In this document: piece after piece, positions 9,199-17,994 of the stretch
Position numbering within the stretch: position 1 is the stretch's first letter
Layout: each line of letters opens with the position of its first letter
NCBI GenBank assembly: GCA_001275005.1
Contig: JWZX01003247.1
Span: 1-46,113, forward strand
DNA from: Chrysochromulina tobinii
Lineage: Eukaryota; Haptophyta; Prymnesiales; Chrysochromulinaceae
Length of the DNA: 46,113 nucleotides
Reading direction: 5' to 3'
Position numbers and translations under genes: made by a program
The notes under the pieces: model-generated
Seen by the model: the letters and a program-made list of their open reading frames with translations, nothing else
The model's database searches: none
What the model was told of the DNA's origin: nothing

Positions 9199-12100
9199 TC
9201 AGGACGCCGGCAGCGCAGCGGGCACGCGCACGAGCTCCCGCACGAGCTCGACGAGCTCGCGCTTGAGAAGCGGCACGAGTAGGCCCTCTCGCTCGAGGTG
9301 CATGGGCACGTTGTGATGGAACGTGTCATGCTCAACGACGACGACGGCGCGCCGCCCGCGCACACGCGCCGCCTGGGTCATGTCCTCGAGGTTGCCGCTC
9401 CCAACGTGCACTGCGACGCGGCCGACGCCGGTGCCGTCATTGCCGCTTGTGCCGGTACCGCCATTAGCGGTGCCGCCGCCGCTGGCGTGCTCTCTCGCGT
9501 GCTGCTCGAGCGCGCGGTCGATCGCCTGCGCACACGCATTCTTGGCCGCGTCCGGTACGAAAGAGCCATGCGAACGGCGGAGGTCGACGCGTGGGCCAAA
9601 AGCGAGCACACGCGCCGCCCGGTGCGCGTGCTGCAGCGCAGCGGTGGCGCCCATGGAGGAGCCGAGCATGAGCACACTCTCATACGGCGCTGCGTGCGCG
9701 TCGATGAGGGCGCCGTAGTGGGCGAGGCCCTCCCAGCCGCCGCGCGGGTCCTGCAGGTAGTACGAGTTGGACGGATCCGCCAGATAGAGCACATCGAGCG
9801 GCCCGCCCGCGGCGCGTGCAGCTGCGCACGGAACCTGCCACTGTTGCATGCCCGGCCCCTGCGCCGCGAAGGCGACGAGCAGCACGGGGGCACGATGGCC
9901 GACACACGCGGGCTCAAAGTGGTGGTCGACGAGGGCGAGGCGATCGTTCAACGTGCCTGCAAGCTGTGAAGGGGGCGTGCCGCGATTCCAGCCGAGCCCC
10001 ACGCGCGTGCCAGGCCATTCGAACGCCTCCTTCAAATCGAATTGGTTCGCACCGAGACCGAGGTTGAGAAGGGGCAGGTGGCGCAGCACACGCTCGCGGA
10101 GCTCGGCGAGGTTCGTCAACTCGTTCGCCTGCACGTAGAGGCTCTTGAGCTTCGTCAATTTGCGCAGCGACGTCGGCAGGTCGAGGAGCCGATTGTGGTG
10201 CGCCTCGAGCTTCGTCAATTGCGCGCACTCGCCCAACTCCTCCGGCAATTGACGAAGCTGGTTGCCAAACAGCCAGAGCTCGCGCAATTGACGAAGCTGG
10301 CCGATGGAGCGCGGCAGCTCCGTCAATCGATTGGCCTCAAGGCAGAGCGTCGAGACGTTGGGTAGCGCGGGCAGCAGCTCGGCGACCGACACGATACCGT
10401 TCGAGCCGAGCTGCAGCCGCTTGAGATGGCGCCCCAGGTGCGTCGTCGTGAGCTGCTCGAGCAGTTGCGTCGGCGGCCGCGTCAAAGGCGGCGTCGGCGT
10501 CAGTGTCGGCGCCTGTGGCGGCGTCTGCGTGAGCGGCGATGGCGGATCGTGCAGACGATTGAAGGAGGCCAGCAGGGCGGTCAGCGCACTAGCATGCATC
10601 GGGAGCAGCGGTAGGGAGGTTTGGTCGTTGCCTTCGAGCTCGAGCACAGCGAGATGCGGGGAGGCGAACGCGCCCGTCGTGTCGAGCTCGACACGGCGCG
10701 TTGAGCTCGACACGGCGCCATCGGATGGGAGCTCTCCTTCGTCGCCTCCCTCAGCCGCCCTCGTTCGGCGCTGCTCGTCAGTCTCGTCAGTCTCGTCAAT
10801 CTCGTCAGTCTCGTCAGTCTCGTCAGCCGCCCTCGTTCGGCGCTGTAGGCCCCAGCGCAGGTGCTTGAGCTTCGCGCAGCGCAGGACCACAGGAGGTAGG
10901 GAGGCGAAGGCGTTGTCCTGCAGGCTGAGCACGTGGAGCTGCGGAAGGTCGGCGAGCCAGCACGGGAGCTGTGAAAAGTCATTCGAGCTGAGTAGAAGCT
11001 CGCCCAGCTCGATCAAGTGGCTCAGGTCGTCGGGGAGGGCGCGTAATTGATTCTCGGACGCGTCGAGGACTCGCAGCGCACGCAATCCGCCCAGCGCCTC
11101 GGGGAGCTCGACGAGTGCACGCCGACGCACGGAGAGCGTCGTGAGGGTCGCACTATGCATGCTCCACCAGCCGCGCTCTGTGGGGAGAGGCGAGGGGAGC
11201 GCCGTAGTGGGCAGCTGGGCGCGCGCGAGGGGCTCAACGCCGGTGTGAGGCGTCCCCGCCGTCGTGGGCGCCTCGGGCACATGCCCATCCGCATCTTCGA
11301 ATGCAGTCTCGTCAATCTCGTCAGTCTCGGCCGCCCGCTGCGTCGCGCTCGACACGGCGCTCTCGGTCAGCCCATGAGGCGACCTGAGCGCCGTACCGAG
11401 CGCCGCCTGGTAGCCCGTCAGCGCCGCATCGGCACACGCGAGCGCCGTGGTGGCAGCAGACGCGTCCCCAGCCGCGGCGGCAAAGCGCGCCATCTGCATC
11501 GTCACCAGCGCCGTGTCGAGCAGCTCGCGTGTGGACATCGTACTGAGCGCCGCTTCGCGCAGTGCGTGTCTGTTTGGAAGGCCTTGCGGCACCGCCCCAC
11601 TGCTCCTAATGAGGCAGTCGACCGCTCGGAGAGTGAGAAGCCAATCGCATGCCTCCGCAGCCTCGGCCCACCGCTCCTGCAGACTCCAGACGCCGATCAA
11701 GAGCACGAGCACAGGCGCCGTGGCGGCAGCGGTGGGCAGCTGGGTAAAGGACGCGCCCGGCACAGCGCCCAAGGACGCGCCCGGTACAGCGCCCATGGCA
11801 GAGGAGGCGGGCGGCGGCGGCGCGCCTGGGGTCATGGCGAAGCATGCCGACTGCCTAATTAGGAGTGGCGTGATGCCCAAACGTGCCGCCGCCCGAAGGC
11901 ACAACGCCTCCGCTCGGGACAGCGCGCCCTGACGAAACGCTTCGGTCGCTCTGGGTAGAAGCAACGAAGGCTCCTCCTCTTCCACAGCGCCGTCGCAAGC
12001 GCCCGCATTCACAGCGCCAGCGCCGCCGCTCGTGACGTGGCCCGCATCGTCGTCGGTCCTCGGTGGTTCGTCATCTGCTCGGGACGGCGCGCGTGCCTCG

Positions 12101-15100
12101 GCTCCCGCGCCCGCGGCAGCTCCCGCGCCCGAAGCGGCGCGCTTGAGCAGCAGCAAGAGCGCCGCCGCGAGCGCCGGGACGGTCGTGTGTTCATAGATCA
12201 GGTTGAGAGGGAGTGTGAGGGATGTGCATGCATCGAGCGCCTCGCGCAATCTGGCGGCCGAGATCGACGAGAGGCCCGCGTCGAAGAGGTCGTCCTCCTC
12301 GCTCACCTGATGAGGGACGCAATCAGCATGCACTCAGAGATGCACTCAGAGATGCACTCAGAGGTCGTCCTCCTCGCTCACCTGATGGAGGACGCAATCG
12401 GCATGCACTCAGGAGTCCTCTCACCGCCTCGCCGCTCGCCTCGAGCATGGCGCCGATCACCAACTGTTGACATTCAGCGAAGCTCCAGCCCGGGGAGCGA
12501 GCGCCCACGACGGCGCCACGTCCAGATCTACCCGAGATCGGCGCGCCCGCAGAGGGGAAGGACGGCGTCGCCGCCGCCGCCGTCGACGCCGCCGTCGCCG
12601 CCGCTGCCGCCGCCGCCACTGCTGCCTTCCCCTCCGTCGCCTCCGCCTCCGCCTCCGCCTCCGCCTCCTCTCCCTCCTCTCCCACCTCCGCAGCTGCTGA
12701 GCGCTGTCGTGGGCGTCTCACAGCCGCCTTCCGAGCCTCCGCGCGCCTCGCCGCATCGAATGCATGCGCCTTCCGAGCCTCCGCGCGCCTCGCCGCCTCA
12801 TGCTCCAACGGCTGCTTCACACGCAAGTCCAGTGTGAGCATGGGCGTCCCAGTGCGCAGGCTTGGCAGTTGGAACGCTTCGGCCAGCCCGATCCGTAGCG
12901 GTTTACCGGTCGGTCCACGTGGCAGCGAGGGGAGCATCAGGAGCATCTCGGGCAGCCACCGACGCGAGAGCAGGCCGTTCGAGCCCGCGGCGCGCCGGAT
13001 CCGATGAGAGGGGTCATCAGAGCGGTCATCAGAGAGGTCATCAGAGGTATCATCAGACGTATCATCAGATCCGGGACCATTAGAGATGGAGCGTACCTGG
13101 GCGAGCGTCACCGTCCGCCCCGACTCGCATACGACCGCCACGCCCACCGCCTCGCCCAGCTCCTCGTGCGGCGCGGCGAAGGCGAGCACCTCGCGCACCC
13201 AACCGTACAGCTCGCCCGCGGGCCGTCGCGCCGTGCCGGGCGCCGTGCCGGGCGCCGTGCCGGGCGCCGTGTCGGGCGCCGTGGTGGGCGCCGTACCGAG
13301 CGGCGCGGTGGGCGGCTCGTCGGGCGCCTCGGGCCCGATGCATGCGGCGAGCAGCGCGTGCTCGACCGCGAGCGGCGAGATCTTCTCGCCCGCGCGGTTG
13401 ATGACCTGATGACGGGGGCAATCCGCAATCAGATGACCTGAGTACGTAATCAGCAATCCGCAATCATACGCAATCAGATGAGTGGGGGGGGGGGCACTCA
13501 GAGTGGCTCAGCGACCAGAGCAGCAGCAGCAGCGAGGCACTCAGAGGCAATCCGCTGATGACCTCCTTGAAGCGGCCGGTGAGATGCAGGTGGCCTTCCG
13601 AGTCGAGCCACCCCTTATCTCCTGTCCGGAGCCAGCCGCCCGGATAGAATGCTTCCAAATTTGGGTCGTATCCGAGATGAGCCCGAGGCTCGTAACCACC
13701 AAAGACGCACGCGCCGCGCACGAGGACCTCACCTTCCACTCCCGGAGCGCCTTCCAAATTAAGGAGGCCGGGGCTCCCATCGGAGCTGTACGAGCTCACG
13801 CCCACCTCGGGCCCGGCCGCGGGGCCGACGGAGGCGAGCTTGCGTCGGGTGCGCTCGCGCGGGTTGGCACAGATGGGCAGGGCTTCGGTCATCGCGTAGG
13901 TCGGGAGCACGAGCGCACCTGATGAGGCAGGCAATCAGAGGGACTCAGCGGCCATCCGACGCCATCCGACGCGAAATCCGACGCAATCAGGGGCGCACCG
14001 GGCAGCGCTTCCTCGAGCTGCTCCCCAATGGATGGAGCGAGAGCGGCGGAGCAATTGCGGATAAAGGCGAGTTGGTGAGAGGGAGGCATGCCGGTCGAGG
14101 CACGCACGCTCAGAGCGTAGCGGAGCACCTCCATGTGGATGGTCGGCACGGCGCTGTACCAGGTAGGCGCCGTCGTGGGCGCGCCCAGCAGCGCCTCCGC
14201 CGTGTCCGCTGCCGGCGCTCGGCTCGGCTGTGTCGGCCTTAGGCCAAGGCATGCAAAGAATTGGGCGGCCTCGAATCGGGGCAGGCAGAGCACCGGCGCC
14301 CCGGCCAGCGCCGTGACGAGCACATTGACCATGAGTCCGTGCAGGTGGAAGAGCGGCATCACATTGAGAGCGAGGGTGGTGCGGTCGAGTCGGAGGGTCG
14401 AGCGTACGCAGAGCGCGCCGACCCCCATGGAGGCATGGGTGAGAGGGACCACCTTGGACGGAGGGAGATCGGAGGGAGATCGGAGGACGATGAGGGAGAT
14501 CGGGCGGAGATGAGGGAGATCAGGCGGAGATCGGGCGAAGAGGGAGGTGATCAGAGGGAGATGATCAGAGGGAGGTCAGAGGGAGATTGATCAGATGAGG
14601 GGGGCACCTTTGGACGACGCGTCGTGCCACTCGTGTGCATCACGAGCGCGATCGCCTCACGCCCAGGACGACGCCCCGCAGCCGCAATCGATCCGGAGGC
14701 GGTGCTGGCAGAGGCGCGAACAGCACGCTCGACGGCCGCGGAGGTTGCACACGTCAAGGTGAAGGCTCCGCATAGTCGCAAGTCCGGATGAAGGACCAGT
14801 AACTGCAGCCCCAGCCGCGGCACTGCCACCCTGGCTGCCGCCGAGTGACGGCCCGCTGGCACGATCAGCGCAGCGGCTGGTAGATCCTGAGGGCATCGCG
14901 GAGCGATCAGAAGCGGTCGGAGAGGAGCATCATCAGACGCAATCAGACGCAATCAGAGGGCAGGTGCTGAGGGTGCCGACGTAATCTGAAGCCATCCGAC
15001 GCAATCTGAGTCAATCTCCCACCTCGAGCTCAAAGAGGGTTTCGGCGTCGGAGAGGTCGGGGTTGAGAGGCGCGAGGGGTAGCAGTGAGCTGAGCGCGAG

Positions 15101-16570
15101 AAAGCACGCGGCCAGCTCGGGGGAGGATGGCAATGAAGTCGCCACGCGCTCGTGCGGCAGGAGGTACGCGCTGTGTCTGGCACGCGACGATGCGATGTCG
15201 TCGTCGTCGTCGTCACCCTCCTCACCCGCCCGACACGGCGCCTCCCCATCCCCTCCCCTAAACCACTCGCCCCCTCCAAGCAATTGTTCACCGAGCCGAC
15301 GCGAGAGTTCACGCAGCGCACGGAAGCTCAAGGGCGCACGCGCATCTCCGCACGCCGAGGCGGGACAAAAGGCAGAGCCCTCATCCGACGGCATCAGATC
15401 GAGAAGACGACTAAAGGCGAACTTCTCGGCGGCGGCGGCGGCGCTCAGAGGCGCTGTAGTGGGCGCTGTGGTGGGCGCTGTGGTGGGCGCTGTGGTGGGC
15501 GCTGTGGCGGCGGCGGCGGCGGCGCTCAGAGGCGCTGGCGGCGGCGGCGGCGGCGGCGGCTGCGGCTGTGGCGGCGGCGGCGCTCCTGACTGCAGCGCCG
15601 CTGCCGTCGGCGGCGGCGTCACGACGTCGCTGCCCACCTTGACGCCGCCGCCCACCTCCCAATGGTCTCCCGGGCAGAGCACGCGTCGGATGGTCAATGA
15701 GACTCGTCGACCACGCACGAGACGGCGCCGCGCCGTCTCGGGCGCAACATGCTCGGGGAGCGCCGTCTCGGGCGCCATCTCGGCCACCGCCTCGGGCGCC
15801 ACCTCGTCCGTCGCCTCGGCCAACGCGCCGTCGGCACCCCGACCGCCGAGCCAGAGCGACGCGCTCATGTCATCCTCGGTGGCTCTCGAGACGCTATGGA
15901 GCGCGTGCGCGTACGCGTCGCCCTCGAAGACGAGCAGTCCACGCCGCGGGAGGAGCAGCGAAGCCAACGGCCGTCGGACGATCACGTCCGAGGACGTGTC
16001 CTCTTCGAGGAACTCAAAGGCCGTGTGGGATCCGAGGCTCAGGATGGCCACGCGTGCCGCGTACAGGGGACCGTCCTTGTGCGCGTCGATGCCCTGCCCC
16101 GGCTGGTACTCGTTGAGGAGCACGTGATTGGGCGGCGAGTCCTCGGGGAAGACGCCCGCGCGCACGAGCTGCTCGCACACGCTCTGCACCCACGCCGGCA
16201 GCGGCTCGTGCACCATCGGCATGGCTGGCTGGCCGCCAAACATTTGCAGCCGTCGGCCGCGAAGCGTCGTCCAGCCGTCAGGCGGCGCACTATCGGCACA
16301 GCGAAGCAACTCTGCTTCCTCCTCGCTGCTGACCCACTCGCGCACGTGCGCGACGCCACCGATGCCACAGCGCACCGTGTGCGCTCGAGGGTCAAAGAGC
16401 TGCCGGTCTGGCCGTGCTGGCAGCAGGTAGTGGTGGAGTGGTGCGGCAGCGCCGCTTTGGTGGACTGGCGGCGATACAGGTGCTTCTGCGGCGGCCGGTT
16501 TCGCGCCAGTTGGGGCGGCTGCGGCGCGCGCCTTGGCCTTCTCGGCCTTTAGGAGCGCCGCGAAGTCCAT
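9199..16570 (-). CDS. Fusion protein: ALKBH6-type dioxygenase - AAE3-like AMP-ligase - carrier domain - LRR - alpha/beta-hydrolase
   Basis: Exons 15023-16570, 14608-14886, 13999-14452, 13563-13918, 12425-13405, 9199-12306; every junction keeps frame, 2,241 aa. Residues ~60-300 match ALKBH6: NHVLLNEYQPGQG, Fe ligands HKD (~164-166) and distal His in HALH (~225), 2-oxoglutarate arginines in RVSLTIRR. A Pro/Ala/TAPT linker follows, then an adenylating ligase (~380-1200) with HTSGTTRRPKVVPLTH, PLFHLHGL, YAMTEA, LRTGDKGWLD, FKEVINRAGEKISP and the A10 lysine in GPTGKPLR; it most resembles oxalyl-CoA synthetase AAE3/Pcs60. A carrier domain has DLFDAGLSSI, with Ser ~1220 as the likely phosphopantetheine site. 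LRRs span ~1580-1965. The end is a hydrolase with nucleophile elbow GSSMG and a late His (HDTFHHN). Substrate unknown. The ALKBH6 part could be a separate gene, but no stop, splice site or convincing ATG separates it. Confidence 0.85.
10751..10845. repeat. In-frame minisatellite inside LRR region
   Basis: A perfect 23-bp direct repeat (10751-10773 and 10823-10845) flanks an array of CTCGTCAGT 9-mers. On the minus strand it codes QRRTRAADETDE...DEQRRTRAAEGG. A shorter related TDEIDET block lies near 11305-11335. It sits between LRRs and probably forms an acidic loop. Confidence 0.85.
12286..12415. repeat. 75-bp-period tandem duplication across an intron-exon junction
   Basis: The segment beginning at 12286 (plus strand GAGGTCGTCCTCCTCGCTCA) recurs at 12361 with few differences. 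Each copy holds the exon start, an acceptor (CTCATCAG or TCCATCAG on the minus strand) and adjacent intron repeats. Between them are short repeats with a 12-base period, AGAGATGCACTC. Confidence 0.93.
12307..12424 (-). other. Intron 5 of fusion gene with internal 75-bp duplication
   Basis: 118 bp, phase 0, ending GCGTCCCTCATCAG. It contains a second copy of its own 3' end plus the first 21 bases of the next exon, so a decoy acceptor sits at 12382. The intron starts GTGAGAGGA, the exon GTGAGCGAG. Confidence 0.85.
13222..13305. repeat. 12-bp repeat encoding TAPG in the ligase domain
   Basis: Five or six copies of a GGCGCCGTGNCG-like 12-mer. On the minus strand they encode a TAPGTAPGTAPG-type linker inside the C-terminal half of the adenylating domain. 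A related 12-mer array (TAPT) lies at about 15455-15515 before the domain. Confidence 0.8.
13406..13562 (-). other. Intron 4 of fusion gene (introner-like)
   Basis: 157 bp, phase 0, joining GRFKE to VINRAGEKISP. The intron begins GTCATCAGC and the next exon GTCATCAAC, 8 of 9 identical. It ends CCCCGTCATCAG and is rich in sense-strand TGATTGCG and TGAGTGCC, with a C9-10 tract. Confidence 0.87.
13919..13998 (-). other. Intron 3 of fusion gene (introner-like)
   Basis: 80 bp, phase 1, ending TGCCTGCCTCATCAG. It joins LEEALPG to ALVLPTYAMTEA. The first 17 intron bases match the first 17 of the next exon at 12 positions, starting with a shared GTGCGC. Confidence 0.87.
14453..14607 (-). other. Intron 2 of fusion gene (tandem-duplication-like)
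   Basis: 155 bp, phase 0, splitting the A3 P-loop motif after TTRRPK. It is a (T)CTGATC(T)CCCTC-type repeat array on the sense strand. The 5' site CCAAAG-GTGCCCCCC and 3' site TCCAAG-GTGGTCCCT resemble each other across the junction. Confidence 0.87.
14887..15022 (-). other. Intron 1 of fusion gene
   Basis: 136 bp, phase 0, from GTGGGAGATTG to GATGCCCTCAG. It joins LFELE to DLPAAALIVPAG, restoring the A-domain core. Sense-strand CTGATTGCGT repeats fill the middle. The start does not copy the next exon. Confidence 0.85.
15448..15520. repeat. 12-bp repeat encoding TAPT linker
   Basis: Four to five copies of GGGCGCTGTGGT, coding on the minus strand for the TAPT repeats that bridge the ALKBH6-like and ligase parts of the fusion protein. 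It is flanked by alanine and proline runs. Confidence 0.85.
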
Positions 16571-16746
16571 GAAAGCGCTCACCGCAGCGCTTTTCGATGC
16601 GCGAAAGCGCTCATTTCTCAAGCACATCCCTGACAGCCGGTACCGAACTCTCGGCCACTGAACACGGCATGCAACCGTTGCCCGTGCACGAGCATGCAAA
16701 CCGCGAAACATCAATCGAACAAAAGTTGACCGGACACGACCCTTAC

Positions 16747-17550
16747 ATGACAACCGCGCTAGCCGCGCCTTCAACGATTGGTGTGCCCTGCGTCTCGATG
16801 GTAGGCACAGACTCGCCGGAACCCTTGGGTCTGGCTGGGCCGTCTCCGGCGCTCGCAGAGGAGGGTCCGGCGCCAATAGACATGAGGTGCGATATTGCGC
16901 TACCCGCGAGTGTGGACGAGTCCGCGGGCGCGAGGCTGCTGTCAGCACAGTCTGCAAGCTCGGCTGAAGCTTCTGTCCCGGCCGCTGCTACCAAGGTGCA
17001 GCATTCTTCAAGTTTGTCAAGGAACATGCCCCGCGGACCGTGGCACGCAGGTCTTCTGAATCCGCACTCCTCCATGAAGTGGATTCCAGGCCGCTCGCAC
17101 TTGGTCGGCGTCTCGTGCTTCTTCTATCTGTTGCCCGCCCTGTGGGGACTCTGCCCACTGTTTCTTATCCAGGTGCTGTGTTCGCTCATGAGCGATTACA
17201 TCATGACCGGCAAGGACAGCAGGTGGCACCCGGCAGATCGCTGTGTGGCGTCGTTCAACGTGCTTTACGTCACGGCGATCGCGTTCGCGCACATTTCGTG
17301 GTGGGAAGTAGTCATTCTGGATGTGGTGTGCCTCAGTTTCTACTCCGCCTCGGTCGCATCCTTGCGCAACAAGGACTATCCGCGATACGTGATCATGCAC
17401 TCGCTATGGCATCTGACGGGAGGACTTGCTGGCGCGTATCTGACCGCGCACGCGTGCGATTTCTCGTTTGGCTCGCTGTGCCGGCCGCGAGCGACAACGG
17501 GGCTTTACTGCGGATGCGGGCCCGCACTGGTAGCATCTCATCCATGGTAG
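16747..17550 (+). CDS. Multi-pass membrane protein, possibly CREST/ceramidase-like
   Basis: 267 aa from the ATG at 16747. The frame is open to an earlier ATG at 16597, but that lies only 26 bp from the start codon of the divergent fusion gene, so the later start is preferred. The N-terminal half is Ser/Ala-rich. From about residue 115 there are four hydrophobic stretches (VSCFFYLLPALWGLCPLF, VLYVTAIAFAHISWW, VVILDVVCLSFYSASV and one after HSLWHLTGG). The pattern SDY...RWHPADR...IMHSLWHL recalls the Ser/Asp/His metal-site layout of CREST hydrolases such as alkaline ceramidase; this is a guess from pattern only. The stop falls in a short duplication at 17529-17567, so the end may have been altered recently. 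Confidence 0.6.
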   Translation: MTTALAAPSTIGVPCVSMVGTDSPEPLGLAGPSPALAEEGPAPIDMRCDIALPASVDESAGARLLSAQSASSAEASVPAAATKVQHSSSLSRNMPRGPWHAGLLNPHSSMKWIPGRSHLVGVSCFFYLLPALWGLCPLFLIQVLCSLMSDYIMTGKDSRWHPADRCVASFNVLYVTAIAFAHISWWEVVILDVVCLSFYSASVASLRNKDYPRYVIMHSLWHLTGGLAGAYLTAHACDFSFGSLCRPRATTGLYCGCGPALVASHPW

Positions 17551-17567
17551 CTTCTCATCCATGGTAG
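17529..17567. repeat. Short direct repeat at a stop codon
   Basis: GGTAGCATCTCATCCAT is followed directly by GGTAGCTTCTCATCCAT with one mismatch. The plus-strand gene ends in this repeat and the minus-strand ORF 17555-17884 ends in it too. Confidence 0.85.
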
Positions 17568-17884
17568 CAGCGGCTGGCATTCCGCCTCGTCGCGCTCCGC
17601 TGTGTGAGCCCGCGTGCGGCCGCACTTGAATTGTTGAATATGTATTCGAATTCAGACCACGCGGATGGGAAGTCGTCGCGCTGCTCGTTGAGTGCGGTGT
17701 ACTCTGTACAGCTGTAGAACGCGGCATCTACCTTGCTTCCTTGGAGCCATGCTTTGACCTCGAGGCTTCGCGGCTTGGTTGAGCTACCTTTGTATCCGAT
17801 CACGAGAGTATCGGCCTGGGAGCGGAGGCCCGCCGGTGCGTCGGGTTTGACCCATCCGCCACTGCGCGACATGTAGACTGACAT
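17555..17884 (-). CDS. Small hypothetical protein
   Basis: 109 codons with an ATG start. The composition is not low-complexity, and the stretch SRSGGWVKPDAPAGLRSQ followed by ADTLVIGYKGSS looks coding, but I cannot place it in a family. It could be the remnant of a longer protein, for example a methyltransferase-like tail. It is tail-to-tail with the membrane-protein gene, and its stop lies in the short duplication there. Confidence 0.35.
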   Translation of the reverse strand: MSVYMSRSGGWVKPDAPAGLRSQADTLVIGYKGSSTKPRSLEVKAWLQGSKVDAAFYSCTEYTALNEQRDDFPSAWSEFEYIFNNSSAAARGLTQRSATRRNASRCYHG

Positions 17885-17994
17885 GTAATGTCAGTCCGTG
17901 TAATGTTAGATGTTATAATCGTTTATCGTTACCAATTTGAATGGCTCTTTATAGCGAATCTCCCTGAGTGCACTACAGCTGTATCTTCGAGGTC

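Noticed and set aside
12222-12837. Pro-rich plus ORFs opposite the ligase-carrier junction
   Set aside because: They are shadows of an Ala/Glu-rich minus-strand exon and cross a duplicated intron.
15023-16570. ALKBH6 as a stand-alone gene
   Set aside because: Kept only as an alternative: there is no stop or splice boundary between it and the ligase, and the ligase has no usable start of its own.
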